Assembly: GCF_010120595.1 (NCBI RefSeq)
Contig: NZ_CP038020.1
Coordinates: 1,922,001 to 1,986,000 of the forward strand
Direction: 5' to 3'
DNA: 64,000 nt
Source of the DNA: Streptococcus thermophilus
GTDB taxonomy: Bacteria > Bacillota > Bacilli > Lactobacillales > Streptococcaceae
The position numbers were made by a program, and so were the translations under genes. Below are positions 1 to 8,998 of this stretch, one piece after another. The notes under the pieces were generated by a model, which searched no databases, was not told the origin of the DNA, and saw only the letters and a program-made list of their open reading frames with translations. How positions within the stretch are numbered: the first letter of the stretch is position 1; every line of letters begins with the position of its first letter.

Positions 1-1764
1 AACGCTAGCAAGTATGGTTTCACTGTTAAAACTTTTGACACTAGTGACTTGATGAACAACAGTTTGGACTCTGGTTCAGTTTATGCAGCCATGGACGACA
101 CACCAGTTGTTCAATATGCTATTGGTCAAGGTAAAGACTATGCTATCAACATAAAGCCTGAATCTATTGGTAGCTTCGCTTTCGCTGTAAAAAAAGGTGG
201 AAAGCACGAAAGTCTTATCAAGGATTTCAATGAAGCCCTTAAGGAAATGAAGGAAGACGGCACCTACGATGAAATCATGACCAAATGGTTGGGTGACTCA
301 GCAAAAGCTTCTTCAAAATCTTCATCGTCAAAACCGTCGGAAGCTCTTAACTTGACTGGTGATGCTAATGCAAAAGCTACTCCTACTAAGGAAACTTACA
401 CCATCTCAATGGACTCATCGTTTGCACCATTTGAATATCAAAATGGTTCTGGTAAGTATGTTGGTATCGACGTTGACATCATCAATGCCATTGCTAAAAA
501 CCAAGGTTTCAATGTTAAATTAACTAACCCTGGTTTCGATGCATCACTTAATGCCGTTCAATCTAGCCAAGCCGATGCGGTATTGGCTGGTATGACCATC
601 ACTGATGCCCGTAAACAAATCTTTGATTTCTCAGATCCTTACTACACTTCAAACATTCGTTTAGCCGTGAAAAAAGGCTCTAACATTAAGAAATACGAAG
701 ATCTCAAAGGTAAGACTGTTGGTGCCAAAAACGGAACATCTTCTTACTCTTGGTTAGAAGAGAATGCCGACAAATATGGCTTCACGCTTCGTGCATACGA
801 TGAAGCTTCTACTATGTATGATAGCTTGAACTCTGGTTCAATCGATTCCCTTATGGATGATGAAGCCGTACTTCTATACGCTATCCAACAAGGACGTAAC
901 TTTGAAACACCTATTAAGGGAATCTCTACTGGTAAAGTTGGCTTTGCTGTTAAAAAAGGGGCTAACCCTGAGTTGATTGAAATGTTCAACAATGGTTTAG
1001 CTGCTATTGTTAAAGACGGTACTTACGATAAGATTATCAACAAATACCTTGACAATAACAAATCTAAAGAAAAGAGCTCAACCAATGTTGCCGATGAAAC
1101 TACAATCGTAGGCTTAATTAAAAACAACTATAAACAACTTCTCCAAGGTCTTGGAATTACCCTTGGATTGACCCTTCTTTCATTTGCTATTGCCATGATT
1201 ATCGGTATTATCTTCGGTATGATGGCAGTTGCACCAAACAAGACCCTTCGTGTGATTTCACAAATCTTTGTTGACGTTGTCCGTGGTATTCCATTGATGA
1301 TCGTTGCAGCCTTCATCTATTGGGGTATTCCGAACTTGATTGAAAATATCACCGGTCACCAGTCACCAATCAATGACTTCGTGGCTGCGACTATAGCCCT
1401 CTCACTTAATGGTGGTGCTTACATTGCTGAAATTGTGCGTGGTGGTATCGAAGCTGTCCCTATTGGTCAGATGGAAGCCAGCCGAAGCTTGGGTGTCCCA
1501 TACAATACAACAATGCGTAAGATCATCTTGCCACAGGCTGTTCGTTTGATGTTGCCAAACTTCATCAACCAATTTGTTATCTCATTGAAAGATACGACTA
1601 TCGTATCAGCTATCGGTTTGGTCGAACTCTTCCAAACTGGTAAAATCATCATTGCTCGTAACTACCAATCATTCCGTATGTATGCGATTTTGGCCATCAT
1701 TTACTTGGTCATCATCACATGCTTGACGAAATTGGCTAAACGACTAGAAAAGAGACTTAAATAA
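1..1764 (+). CDS. glnP: Amino-acid ABC transporter, fused substrate-binding/permease subunit (5' end outside window)
   Basis: The reading frame is open from the first base of the window, so the N-terminus is missing. What remains is the end of one extracellular solute-binding domain (PBPb type), a Ser/Lys-rich linker, a complete second solute-binding domain (begins near [16 protein letters not shown], about 410-1080), and a C-terminal membrane domain of several helices (about 1120-1760) with the permease EAA-type loop around [12 protein letters not shown]. Tandem binding domains fused to the permease are known for GlnP of lactococci and streptococci, which imports glutamine/glutamate. The stop codon overlaps the start of the ATPase gene by one base, so the two are translationally coupled. 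Substrate is inferred from family only. Confidence 0.9.
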   Translation, partial: NASKYGFTVKTFDTSDLMNNSLDSGSVYAAMDDTPVVQYAIGQGKDYAINIKPESIGSFAFAVKKGGKHESLIKDFNEALKEMKEDGTYDEIMTKWLGDSAKASSKSSSSKPSEALNLTGDANAKATPTKETYTISMDSSFAPFEYQNGSGKYVGIDVDIINAIAKNQGFNVKLTNPGFDASLNAVQSSQADAVLAGMTITDARKQIFDFSDPYYTSNIRLAVKKGSNIKKYEDLKGKTVGAKNGTSSYSWLEENADKYGFTLRAYDEASTMYDSLNSGSIDSLMDDEAVLLYAIQQGRNFETPIKGISTGKVGFAVKKGANPELIEMFNNGLAAIVKDGTYDKIINKYLDNNKSKEKSSTNVADETTIVGLIKNNYKQLLQGLGITLGLTLLSFAIAMIIGIIFGMMAVAPNKTLRVISQIFVDVVRGIPLMIVAAFIYWGIPNLIENITGHQSPINDFVAATIALSLNGGAYIAEIVRGGIEAVPIGQMEASRSLGVPYNTTMRKIILPQAVRLMLPNFINQFVISLKDTTIVSAIGLVELFQTGKIIIARNYQSFRMYAILAIIYLVIITCLTKLAKRLEKRLK

Positions 1765-2504
1765 TGGCTGAATTGAAAATCGATGTGCAGGACTTGCACA
1801 AATCATACGGCGACAATGAAGTCCTTAAAGGCATTGACGCCAAATTCTACGAAGGGGACGTTGTATGTATCATCGGTCCTTCAGGTTCAGGTAAATCAAC
1901 CTTCCTTCGTACTCTTAACCTACTTGAACCAATAACTTCTGGTAAAGTAGTCGTTGATGGCTATGAATTATCAAACCCTAAGACAAACCTTGACAAAGCC
2001 CGTGAAAATATCGGGATGGTTTTCCAGCATTTCAACCTCTTCCCACACATGACTGTCCTTGAAAATGTGACATTCGCACCAGTTGAACTGGGACGCATGA
2101 CTAAAGAAGAAGCTGATAAATTAGCTATGGATCTTCTAGACCGTGTCGGACTTTCTGACAAAGCTGATGCTACACCAGATAGCCTATCTGGTGGACAAAA
2201 ACAACGTGTGGCAATTGCGCGTGGTTTGGCAATGAATCCTGACATCATGCTCTTTGACGAACCTACTTCTGCCCTTGACCCTGAGATGGTCGGAGACGTT
2301 CTTAACGTTATGAAAGAATTGGCAGAGCAAGGTATGACCATGATTATCGTTACTCACGAAATGGGATTTGCCCGTCAGGTTGCTAACCGTGTCATCTTTA
2401 CTGCAGACGGTGAGTTCCTTGAAGATGGTACACCAGATCAAATCTTCGATAACCCACAACACCCACGTTTGAAAGAATTCTTGGACAAAATTTTAAATGC
2501 CTAA
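1764..2504 (+). CDS. glnQ: Amino-acid ABC transporter ATP-binding protein
   Basis: ATPase that powers the preceding fused binding protein/permease. It shows Walker A (GPSGSGKST, near residue 38), Q-loop, the ABC signature LSGGQKQR, Walker B with [12 protein letters not shown], and the switch histidine in VTHEMG. At 246 residues it has the usual length of polar amino-acid transporter ATPases. The ATG overlaps the permease stop (TAATG), and a hairpin terminator follows the stop, so the operon ends here. Confidence 0.95.
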   Translation: MAELKIDVQDLHKSYGDNEVLKGIDAKFYEGDVVCIIGPSGSGKSTFLRTLNLLEPITSGKVVVDGYELSNPKTNLDKARENIGMVFQHFNLFPHMTVLENVTFAPVELGRMTKEEADKLAMDLLDRVGLSDKADATPDSLSGGQKQRVAIARGLAMNPDIMLFDEPTSALDPEMVGDVLNVMKELAEQGMTMIIVTHEMGFARQVANRVIFTADGEFLEDGTPDQIFDNPQHPRLKEFLDKILNA

Positions 2505-2510
2505 TTATTA

Positions 2511-2542
2511 AAACAGTTACTCCTGATGAGGTAACTGTTTTT
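2511..2542 (+). terminator. Intrinsic terminator after glnQ
   Basis: Perfect 10-bp stem AAACAGTTAC/GTAACTGTTT with a 10-nt loop, followed by T residues, just after the glnQ stop. Confidence 0.85.
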
Positions 2543-2558
2543 GATTACCAATTTAAAT

Positions 2559-2593
2559 AAAAAAACAGGGCAAGTACTACACTTGCTCTGTTT
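2559..2593 (-). terminator. Intrinsic terminator overlapping end of the small minus-strand gene
   Basis: 13-bp stem (2563-2575 with 2581-2593, one mismatch), loop of 5 nt, then a run of T on the minus strand. The stem overlaps the last codons of the gene ending at 2577. Confidence 0.8.
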
Positions 2594-2774
2594 CTTCATT
2601 TAATTCAGGGTGTTTTGCCGCTTCTTTCCTTGCCAAACGCTCACGCTCAAGACGGAGTTTTCGGTTAGGGTTTAATCGCGTAAAGAGTTCTTCAAGTTTC
2701 TTCGGATTCCAGACATCAGCCGCAGAAACAAAATTCCCATCTTTATCCTTGAAGGATATTGGTTTATTTCCCAT
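2577..2774 (-). CDS. Small conserved-looking hypothetical protein (65 aa)
   Basis: I do not recognise a domain. The protein is 65 residues, highly charged, with a C-terminal Arg/Lys/Glu-rich helix (from about residue 36). It has no signal peptide or membrane segment. An AAGGAGAGG ribosome-binding site sits 6 nt before the ATG and its own terminator overlaps the 3' end, which supports a real gene. It lies downstream of obg on the same strand, separated by an intergenic hairpin. Confidence 0.7.
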   Translation of the reverse strand: MGNKPISFKDKDGNFVSAADVWNPKKLEELFTRLNPNRKLRLERERLARKEAAKHPELNEETEQV

Positions 2775-2901
2775 TGTAAACCTCTCCTTTCAATAATTTG
2801 TTGTATTCAACATGTATTTATATCACACTAATCCATGCGACACAAGTCAATCCTTAACCCCCACTTTAGGCAGGTAATGAGGTTGCCATAGCGGCCGCCG
2901 T

Positions 2902-2933
2902 AGACTATCAAGTGTTGAAGCACTTGATAGTCT
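2902..2933. repeat. Perfect 13-bp inverted repeat downstream of obg
   Basis: AGACTATCAAGTG pairs with CACTTGATAGTCT across a 6-nt loop. Neither side has a long T run. It lies just after the obg stop and next to a GC-rich patch (gcggccgccg). It may terminate obg or stabilise its mRNA, or be part of a small dispersed repeat; I cannot decide. Confidence 0.6.
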
Positions 2934-2940
2934 TTCAACG

Positions 2941-4254
2941 TCAATCCACAAACTCAAATTCGAAGTTACCAATACGAACAATATCGCCGTCCTTAGCACC
3001 ACGTTCACGAAGGGCTTCATCAACTCCCATACCACGCAATTGACGAGCGAATTTCATAATAGATTCATCACGTTCCATGTTAGTCATGACAAAGAGTTTT
3101 TCAAGTTTTTCACCAGAAAGCACCCATGACGCATCATCGTCACGACTGATTTCAAATGGACGTTCTTCTTCGTTAAAGCCATAGTATACTTCTTCTTGTT
3201 CCATATCATCTTCGTTATAGAGCAAGAATTCATCTGTTTGATCAAGTAGTTCAGCAGTAGCTTCCAAAAGATTTTCCAAACCTTGATGGGCCAAACTTGA
3301 AATAGGGAAAATTTGTGGCAACTCATCAAATTCATCATAGTTAGCAGCCAATTTTTCCTTAAACTCTTTCAAGTTTTCCTCAGCCTCAGGCATGTCCATC
3401 TTATTAGCAACAATAATTTGTGGACGTTCCATCAAGCGCAAGTTGTAAGTTTCCAGCTCTTTGTTAATTTGAAGATAATCCTCGTAAGGATCACGCCCCT
3501 CACTCGCTGACATATCAATAACATGAAGGATAACACGTGTACGCTCGATGTGGCGGAGGAACTGTGTTCCCAAGCCAACCCCCTGGCTAGCACCTTCAAT
3601 CAATCCTGGGAGGTCAGCCATGGCAAAACTCTCTCCTGACTTTGTACGGACCATTCCCAAGTTAGGAACAATTGTCGTAAAGTGGTAAGCACCAATCTTT
3701 GGTTTTGCTGCCGTTACCACACTGAGAATTGTTGATTTACCAACAGATGGGAAGCCAACCAAACCAACATCAGCCAAAATCTTCAATTCCAATTGAAGTT
3801 CGCGCTCTTCACCTGGTTCACCATTTTCAGCGATTTCAGGGGCAGGATTACGAGGTGTCGCAAAACGGATATTTCCACGTCCACCACGTCCACCATGAGC
3901 AACGACAAACTCTTGGCCATCCTCGACCATATCAGTAATAACCTTACCTGTTTCAGCGTCACGCACTGTCGTACCAGGCGGGATGCTAACGATAAGGTCC
4001 TCAGCTCCTCGACCATGCATACCCTTGGTCATCCCTTTTTCACCGTTCTTAGCTTTGAACTTACGGTTATAACGGAAATCCATAAGGGTGCGCAAGCCTT
4101 CGTCAACCTTGAAAATGACTGAGCCACCCTTACCACCGTCACCTCCCCAAGGACCGCCATTTGGCACATATTTTTCACGACGGAAGGCAACCATCCCATC
4201 GCCACCACGACCAGCTTGGACACTGATCTTGGCTGTATCTAAAAACATACTCAT
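2941..4254 (-). CDS. obg: GTPase Obg (CgtA)
   Basis: Essential ribosome-assembly and stress GTPase. The N-terminal glycine-rich Obg fold (about residues 1-158, with [20 protein letters not shown]) is followed by the G domain: G1 [10 protein letters not shown]3 [10 protein letters not shown]4 NKMD, and a C-terminal OCT domain. The length of 437 aa is standard for streptococci. It is a single transcription unit, with the small DUF4044 gene upstream on the same strand. Confidence 0.97.
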   Translation of the reverse strand: MSMFLDTAKISVQAGRGGDGMVAFRREKYVPNGGPWGGDGGKGGSVIFKVDEGLRTLMDFRYNRKFKAKNGEKGMTKGMHGRGAEDLIVSIPPGTTVRDAETGKVITDMVEDGQEFVVAHGGRGGRGNIRFATPRNPAPEIAENGEPGEERELQLELKILADVGLVGFPSVGKSTILSVVTAAKPKIGAYHFTTIVPNLGMVRTKSGESFAMADLPGLIEGASQGVGLGTQFLRHIERTRVILHVIDMSASEGRDPYEDYLQINKELETYNLRLMERPQIIVANKMDMPEAEENLKEFKEKLAANYDEFDELPQIFPISSLAHQGLENLLEATAELLDQTDEFLLYNEDDMEQEEVYYGFNEEERPFEISRDDDASWVLSGEKLEKLFVMTNMERDESIMKFARQLRGMGVDEALRERGAKDGDIVRIGNFEFEFVD

Positions 4255-4326
4255 TTATATTCTCTCTTTCTGATTTGTATGCTGTGTTCTAATTTGATCT
4301 CAGACCAAAGAATCTCCGACATACAC

Positions 4327-4346
4327 AAAAAAACGCTTGATAGCGT
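4327..4346 (-). terminator. Intrinsic terminator of the 42-aa membrane protein gene
   Basis: ACGCT/AGCGT stem with a 4-nt loop, followed on the minus strand by seven T, immediately after the TAA of the upstream small gene. Confidence 0.75.
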
Positions 4347-4347
4347 C

Positions 4348-4476
4348 TTAACGGACAGCTGAGACTGCTTGGAAAATCAATGCCCCAACTGTTACTACTA
4401 GCATAATCAAAACGACTAATACTGTTAGACGTTCAAAAAATGATTTCTTCCGTGGTCCGTTATCTCCAAATGCCAC
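4348..4476 (-). CDS. DUF4044-type small membrane protein (42 aa)
   Basis: Read directly from the minus strand: a GTG start at 4476, a basic N-terminus (AFGDNGPRKKSFFERL), one hydrophobic segment (VLVVLIMLVVTVGALIF) and TAA at 4348. A GAGGT ribosome-binding site lies 8 nt upstream and a terminator directly downstream. The pattern (short polar N-terminus with KKSFFER, single helix, ending near Ala-Val-Arg) matches the DUF4044 family of very short streptococcal membrane proteins. Function unknown. Confidence 0.75.
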   Translation of the reverse strand: MAFGDNGPRKKSFFERLTVLVVLIMLVVTVGALIFQAVSAVR

Positions 4477-4557
4477 TTGAATTTACCTCGTTTTTTCTTC
4501 TAGAATATCACAATAATAGTAACAAAAATCCGCCTATTTCGCAACTACTAGACTATC

Positions 4558-5289
4558 TTAGGCCAAAGGAATTCCAAAAATAGTTAGATCGTCTAACTCC
4601 TCCTGTGTCAAACGTCGCCAAGCACCAAGCTCTAAATCATTTGGCAGGCTTAAAGGTCCCATTTTCAAACGTTGTAAATCCGCCACTTCCTTACCGCAAG
4701 CGGCTACCATACGCTTAACCTGATGGAATTTTCCCTCAGCAATGGTAATTTGAACCAAACTAGTACTCGTATTCCTGTCGACTGATACAATCTCTAATTT
4801 CGCTGGCTGACAAGTATGGTCTTTAAGCTTGATCCCTTTTTCAAAAGCCAAGATATCCTCTTCATCCATAATACCAGCCACCTTGGCCTGATAAATCTTG
4901 TCCACATGCTTTTTGGGAGACAGCATAGCGTGGGCTAAGTCTCCATTATTGGTCAATAGAAGAAGACCATGAGTATCAATATCCAAGCGACCAACTGGAA
5001 AAACCTGCTTATGTCTTGCTGTCTCATCGAGTAAATTGAGGACAGTCTTATGACGAGAGTCTTCCGTTGCTGAAATGACACCTTGCGGTTTATTTAAGAG
5101 ATAGTAAACAAAGGTCTCATATATCAACTCCTGACCCAAGTATGCAATTTGGTCTTTATCCTCATCAATCTGAGTCTTAGGTGATGTCTCCACCTGCCCA
5201 TTTACGGTCACTTGCTTCTTTTTCAGAAAGGTCTTGACTTGACTACGACTCCCGACACCACAGTCTACCAAAAACTTGTCCAGACGCAT
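4558..5289 (-). CDS. rsuA: 16S rRNA pseudouridine synthase, RsuA family
   Basis: Converts a uridine of small-subunit rRNA to pseudouridine. N-terminal S4 RNA-binding domain (MRLDKFLVDCGVGSRSQVK), then the catalytic domain with the family signature GRLDIDTHGLLLLT, in which the first Asp is the catalytic residue. Length 243 aa fits. RsuA versus the related RluB/E/F group cannot be separated with certainty by eye, but the overall pattern is closest to RsuA. AAAGGAGG precedes the ATG. It overlaps no neighbour but is one base from the GyrI-like pseudogene. Confidence 0.9.
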   Translation of the reverse strand: MRLDKFLVDCGVGSRSQVKTFLKKKQVTVNGQVETSPKTQIDEDKDQIAYLGQELIYETFVYYLLNKPQGVISATEDSRHKTVLNLLDETARHKQVFPVGRLDIDTHGLLLLTNNGDLAHAMLSPKKHVDKIYQAKVAGIMDEEDILAFEKGIKLKDHTCQPAKLEIVSVDRNTSTSLVQITIAEGKFHQVKRMVAACGKEVADLQRLKMGPLSLPNDLELGAWRRLTQEELDDLTIFGIPLA

Positions 5290-5806
5290 CTATACTTCCT
5301 CCTTTATTGGAATCCAAACTTCCATTTCATAATCTTCAGCCTGACGATTCCCTGGTGGATAAACCTCTACAGTTGGCTGATCAATCATTTCAAAATGGTT
5401 CTTAGCATAATGAAAACTCTCCCAAACAGCTGCTGTTGCAGGCCCTCTAAGTTTAAAAACCGCATAAGTGGCTGGTGCAAGAGCAAACATTTCCATACTA
5501 TCATCCTCACCAGCCAAGGCCGTTACATAAGTCTTGCGACTGCCATCATTGATCCGAATCCCATAGGTAGGAACAGCCAAATCATCTTGCTCTGCCAAAA
5601 ATTGTACCCAAAGGAAGTCTGTTGGCTTACCTAGCTCCTCGCCTTCAAAAGCCATCCCTGAAAAACTCAAAAAACTTTTCGAACAACCTTCACATCATGG
5701 CGAACGGTTACTAAATCTAACTTTTGTATCACTTTTTTAAGCTTTGTCAGCTCAACTGGAACCTCATCATCTAGTATATAGGAATTTTTTTCTACAAATG
5801 CTTCTT
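5290..5806 (-). pseudogene. GyrI-like (AraC effector-binding) domain protein, frameshifted
   Basis: The longest frame (5290-5670) can start only at TTG 5670 or ATG 5655, and encodes the C-terminal 120 residues of a GyrI-like small-molecule-binding domain (…ELGKPTDFLWVQFL…, …YGIRINDGS…, …YEMEVWIPIKEEV). The missing N-terminus is present upstream in another frame (YILDDEVPVELTKLKKV … VRHDVKVVRKVF, then TGA). The two frames join in a T6 tract (5669-5674): one extra T would make a continuous protein. No good start exists for the upstream part, so the 5' end is also damaged. Domain identity is moderate confidence; the frameshift is directly visible. Confidence 0.65.
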
Positions 5807-6235
5807 TTTCAACATTTCAAGATCCAACACCCAACCTTCAGATCTCACACTCTTATCTTCAAAAAGGTAGCTAAAATGCTTGCCTCTCTCATTGAATGAC
5901 CCATCAACTAAACAATAAAGGGATTCAGACAAACCAATAACCACCATCTCCAGCCCAGTCACTTGAAATATAAGTTCTTGGTCCCTAAGTCGTACCTTCA
6001 TCGTCAGACTTTCAGCATATATAGTAAAACTATTATCCAAATCCATTACGGACTGAAAAAAGATCCGGTGTATACTAGAAAAAGTCCAGACGGTATGCCA
6101 ACGACACATCATCTCATAATCATCAATAGTTACAAGAAGAGAAAATTCCTGCTGATCAGAGGCACAAGAATATTCCTGAATACTCAATTGGTCTGGTGTC
6201 AGGTAGTCATTTACAAAGACTGCAAAGTCATCCAT
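5792..6235 (-). CDS. Hypothetical protein, possibly degenerate (147 aa)
   Basis: I do not recognise the family. The 147-residue protein starts MDDFAVFVNDYLTP and is mixed alpha/beta in appearance, with no signal peptide or membrane helix. The start at 6235 has no convincing ribosome-binding site; a better-placed GAAGGA precedes ATG TCA GAT TTT TAA 16 nt upstream, which would be stopped at once. It lies between a thioesterase gene and the broken GyrI-like gene, in a stretch where several genes are decayed, so it may itself be a remnant. Confidence 0.45.
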   Translation of the reverse strand: MDDFAVFVNDYLTPDQLSIQEYSCASDQQEFSLLVTIDDYEMMCRWHTVWTFSSIHRIFFQSVMDLDNSFTIYAESLTMKVRLRDQELIFQVTGLEMVVIGLSESLYCLVDGSFNERGKHFSYLFEDKSVRSEGWVLDLEMLKKKHL

Positions 6236-6265
6236 AGTTTAAAAATCTGACATAAGATTCCTTCT

Positions 6266-6649
6266 CTACTCCGAAATCGAGCCCGTCACATACATGGTAA
6301 AGGTCGCTCTAGTAAGAATTTTTTCCTCCTGATTAGTAATGAGGACTTCTACCAACTTGGTCGTTTTACCATTATGCACACAAAGACCTTCAATCTTGAG
6401 TTGGTCAGACAAATGACCTGCCTTTAAATAATTGATATTGGACTGAAGAGTTACAGCGTAGTCTCCTGTTGAAAGTGCCACAAGTCCTGCCACCTGATCA
6501 CAGAGCGTAAATAAATAACCACCATGAGCATTACCAAAATAATTTAAGGACTTCTCGACTACCTCAGTAGTGACAATCACATGCCCAGTTTCAAATAGTT
6601 CTTCTTTAAAATTCTCAAACACACGGATTTCATGTAGTTTGTCTTGCAT
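6266..6649 (-). CDS. PaaI-type hotdog thioesterase
   Basis: Predicted acyl-CoA thioesterase of 127 residues. The hotdog signature NYFGNAHGGYLFTLCDQVAG includes the HGG motif, with a downstream beta-sheet region (SNINYLKAGHLSDQL). The longer upstream frame to 6730 is rejected: GGAGGG lies in front of the ATG at 6649 (MQDKLHEIRVFEN), which matches the family start. Substrate unknown. Confidence 0.85.
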   Translation of the reverse strand: MQDKLHEIRVFENFKEELFETGHVIVTTEVVEKSLNYFGNAHGGYLFTLCDQVAGLVALSTGDYAVTLQSNINYLKAGHLSDQLKIEGLCVHNGKTTKLVEVLITNQEEKILTRATFTMYVTGSISE

Positions 6650-6742
6650 AGCAAGCCCTCCTATCAATACCCATTCCACCACAAGTGAAACAGGTTGTCT
6701 ATAGCTACTAGTATAACACGAATTTCTCAACGGATAACAAGC

Positions 6743-7110
6743 TTATTTGACTAAGCTGATATCAACATCTATATCCTCACGAAAAAAATTCTTCGCTCGG
6801 CAATAAGTATCTAAAAAAGACAAGATTTCCTGCTCATTATCACTATTCAAGTCCTTAGGTAGATGAATGTCAAGCTTGAAATGCCCTTCTTCATAGCTAG
6901 AATCAACCTGAATTGCAAGCTCCTCTATTTCCTGATAATTGGAAAAATAACTCTGTAGACACATGGTCACGCAAGAGGCTAAAGCAATATTCACCCAACT
7001 CATAGGTGTCATCCCATCTTCCGTATATCCGAAGAGTTTCACAGACACTCCGTAACCCTCTGAAACTGAATAATAGCGTTGTCAACTTTAATCGTCGTTT
7101 GATACGTAAT
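6743..7110 (-). pseudogene. OsmC-family peroxiredoxin-like protein, frameshifted and lacking a start
   Basis: The frame ending at 6743 encodes the C-terminal part of an OsmC/OhrA-type protein, including the conserved SWVNIALASCVTMCLQ helix with its resolving-type Cys. The expected N-terminal strand is in a second frame just upstream (YQTTIKVDNA), joining near 7078 where AACGCTATTATTCAG switches frame to YYSVSEGYGVSVKLFG. That upstream frame has ATT where an ATG would be expected, after a TAGGTG box. Two lesions argue for a dead gene. Confidence in family moderate to good. Confidence 0.7.
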
Positions 7111-7337
7111 GCACCTACATTTGTTTTTTTATTATAACAAAGAGAAGCCTAACAACCGAACCGAACACTTGAAATATCTATCACAACCCTTAAGGAATCC
7201 TCTTACTTTTCAACAGATTAATCTTATACAATACCTACATTACTAAGAGATTACAATTAGGTAAAAACAACTGGAAGTGCTTTTAATTTGATGAGTTTTC
7301 ATTAAATTAAATCTACTAATAAAAAAGGGAGATTATT

Positions 7338-7580
7338 ATGAGAGTTTTTTCTAAATTAACTTTAGCATCTGTCTCAGTTCTCGCCTTGTTAACCCTAGCA
7401 GCATGTGGTAACTCCAAAGATAAAAGTAACTCATCATCATCTTCATCATCAAGTAGGGTGAGAAAAGACTCTTCTTCTACCGACTCAAGTGCCTCAGTTA
7501 AAGTTAACAAAGACGGTTCAACTGAATTGAACGGCGAGAACGGTAATTCAGCCAAAATAAATGGTGAAAATGCTGTTTAA
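7338..7580 (+). CDS. Small lipoprotein, C-terminus probably frameshifted
   Basis: An N-terminal signal peptide with a lipobox ends LTLAACGNS, giving lipidation at Cys23. It is followed by a Ser-rich linker and a short Asn/Gly-rich repeat (NGENGNSAKINGENAV). AAGGGAGA precedes the ATG. The frame stops at 7578-7580, but directly after it the +1 frame continues in the same style (SQDDTNIKVGSDGTVSIGN, stop at 7639). One extra T in GTTTAA would fuse them into a 100-residue protein. Function unknown. Confidence 0.75.
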   Translation: MRVFSKLTLASVSVLALLTLAACGNSKDKSNSSSSSSSSRVRKDSSSTDSSASVKVNKDGSTELNGENGNSAKINGENAV

Positions 7581-7705
7581 GCCAAGACGATACAAATATA
7601 AAAGTTGGCTCAGACGGAACTGTCTCAATTGGTAACTAATATAAGATAGGCTAGCTATTCTGCTAATCTTTTTAGATTCAGAATAATAAAATCGTTACCT
7701 AAAGA

Positions 7706-7714
7706 TGCTATAAT
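7706..7714 (+). promoter_or_regulatory. Extended -10 promoter for the DMT transporter
   Basis: TGC TATAAT is an extended -10 box 33 nt upstream of the ATG at 7748; no clear -35 is visible. GGGGGTGAGAG lies just before the start. Confidence 0.6.
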
Positions 7715-7747
7715 AGGGGTGGAAATCCATAATCAGGGGGTGAGAGA

Positions 7748-8638
7748 ATGAAACATAAAATCATCTTGGGATGTTTGGCTGCAGCTGCCTGCGAGATCCT
7801 TTTTGGGCTCAGTTTTATATTTACCAAATCGATTACAGCACAGGCCAGTGGCCTTGCTTTAATCTCTTGGCGTTTTGTCACAGCCTTCTTCTTTGTCAAC
7901 CTTTATCTTCTCACAAAAAGACAAAAGGTAGTCATAAATGGCAGAAATCTCAAACCACTGATACGTATTGCCATCCTTAATCCTATTATCTATTTTATCT
8001 GCGAAACGATTGGGATTCGTATGACTACTGCCTCTGAAAGTGGAGCATTCCTCGCTTGCATTCCGGTCGTCGCACTTATCATGTCTAGTCTTATTTTGAA
8101 AGAATGGCCAAGTCGTTGGCAAGTGGTAGGTGTCGCTACAACCCTCATCGGTATCATTATTGCCATATTCGCTGCGGGTGGCTCCACCAACTTCTCACTT
8201 GTCGGATACTTCATTTTAGGTTTAGCCGTTGTCTCCTATGCCCTTTATTGCGTTGACGTTGAAAAAGCCAGTCAATTCACTAGCTTTGAGATTACCTATT
8301 TTATGTTAGCCAGTGGTTGCCTTACATTTGGACTCTTTGCACTAAGCCATAGCTTTCTAGCGGGTAACTTGAAAGAGCTTTTAACGCTCCCTTGGAGTAA
8401 TCCAAAGTTCGCCATAACCATCCTGTACCAAGGATTGGGGTGTAGTGTTATAGGGTATATCCTTTCAAATTTTGCTATCGCAACTATCGGGGTTAACCGA
8501 ACTGCTTCTTTCATTGGCATATCAACGATTATCTCAATTCTAGCTGCTGTAGTCTTCTTAGGAGAGCCCTTCTCACAGTTACAAATCTTAGCGGGAATCT
8601 TGGTAGTCCTTGGAGTCTATGTGGCTAATAAAAATTAA
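7748..8638 (+). CDS. DMT-superfamily (EamA) transporter
   Basis: 296 residues forming about ten membrane helices in two EamA repeats (first from IILGCLAAAACEILFGLSF, second from LVGYFILGLAVVSYALY). The pattern (FIFTKS early, AVVFLGEPFS in the last repeat) is typical of drug/metabolite exporters. Substrate cannot be told. It is a single-gene unit with an extended -10 upstream and a strong hairpin downstream. Confidence 0.88.
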   Translation: MKHKIILGCLAAAACEILFGLSFIFTKSITAQASGLALISWRFVTAFFFVNLYLLTKRQKVVINGRNLKPLIRIAILNPIIYFICETIGIRMTTASESGAFLACIPVVALIMSSLILKEWPSRWQVVGVATTLIGIIIAIFAAGGSTNFSLVGYFILGLAVVSYALYCVDVEKASQFTSFEITYFMLASGCLTFGLFALSHSFLAGNLKELLTLPWSNPKFAITILYQGLGCSVIGYILSNFAIATIGVNRTASFIGISTIISILAAVVFLGEPFSQLQILAGILVVLGVYVANKN

Positions 8639-8671
8639 AACTCTTGGAAATTTATCCTCCAAGAGTTTTTT
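8639..8671. terminator. Bidirectional intrinsic terminator
   Basis: 10-bp stem AACTCTTGGA/TCCAAGAGTT with a 9-nt loop and T6 on the plus strand (A run on the other side). It serves the DMT gene and the convergent small gene ending at 8676. Confidence 0.85.
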
Positions 8672-8675
8672 GCTG

Positions 8676-8915
8676 TCAATCAAGTTCTAACTGAATCAAA
8701 ACCACAAGCTCTTTCTCATTAGGAATACTACTTACTGCCGTCAAATCAGGCAAGACCTGGTCCACATAATAATAAATAATATAAGCAAAAAATACTGACG
8801 ATTTCGTCATAACATCAAATAAAGAAGCTACCTGAATAATCCGACCAAAATTGGGAAAACTAATCCTGCAAGCTTCCTCAATCGTGTGAAAAATAGCTGG
8901 ATATTCGTATAACAT
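8676..8915 (-). CDS. HicB-like small protein (79 aa)
   Basis: The start MLYEYPAIFHTIEEACRISF resembles the N-terminal strand-loop-strand of HicB antitoxins (YPAIF, xISFPxF), followed by a helix and a variable C-terminus. The usual acidic Asp/Glu of the HicB core are partly replaced, and no hicA is adjacent, so this is a solitary or degenerate HicB-like protein. The start could be GTG 8927 or ATG 8915; AGAAGGGA lies between. It sits next to the trailer end of the CRISPR array. Confidence 0.5.
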   Translation of the reverse strand: MLYEYPAIFHTIEEACRISFPNFGRIIQVASLFDVMTKSSVFFAYIIYYYVDQVLPDLTAVSSIPNEKELVVLIQLELD

Positions 8916-8998
8916 GTCCCTTCTCACATTTCAATACTAGACTCCTTTATGATAAGATGAGTTCTAAGAAATGTCAACCGAAAATTGTGATAACAAAA

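Noticed and set aside
3313..4273. Multiple open frames on the plus strand opposite obg
   Set aside because: Shadows of obg coding sequence without ribosome-binding sites.
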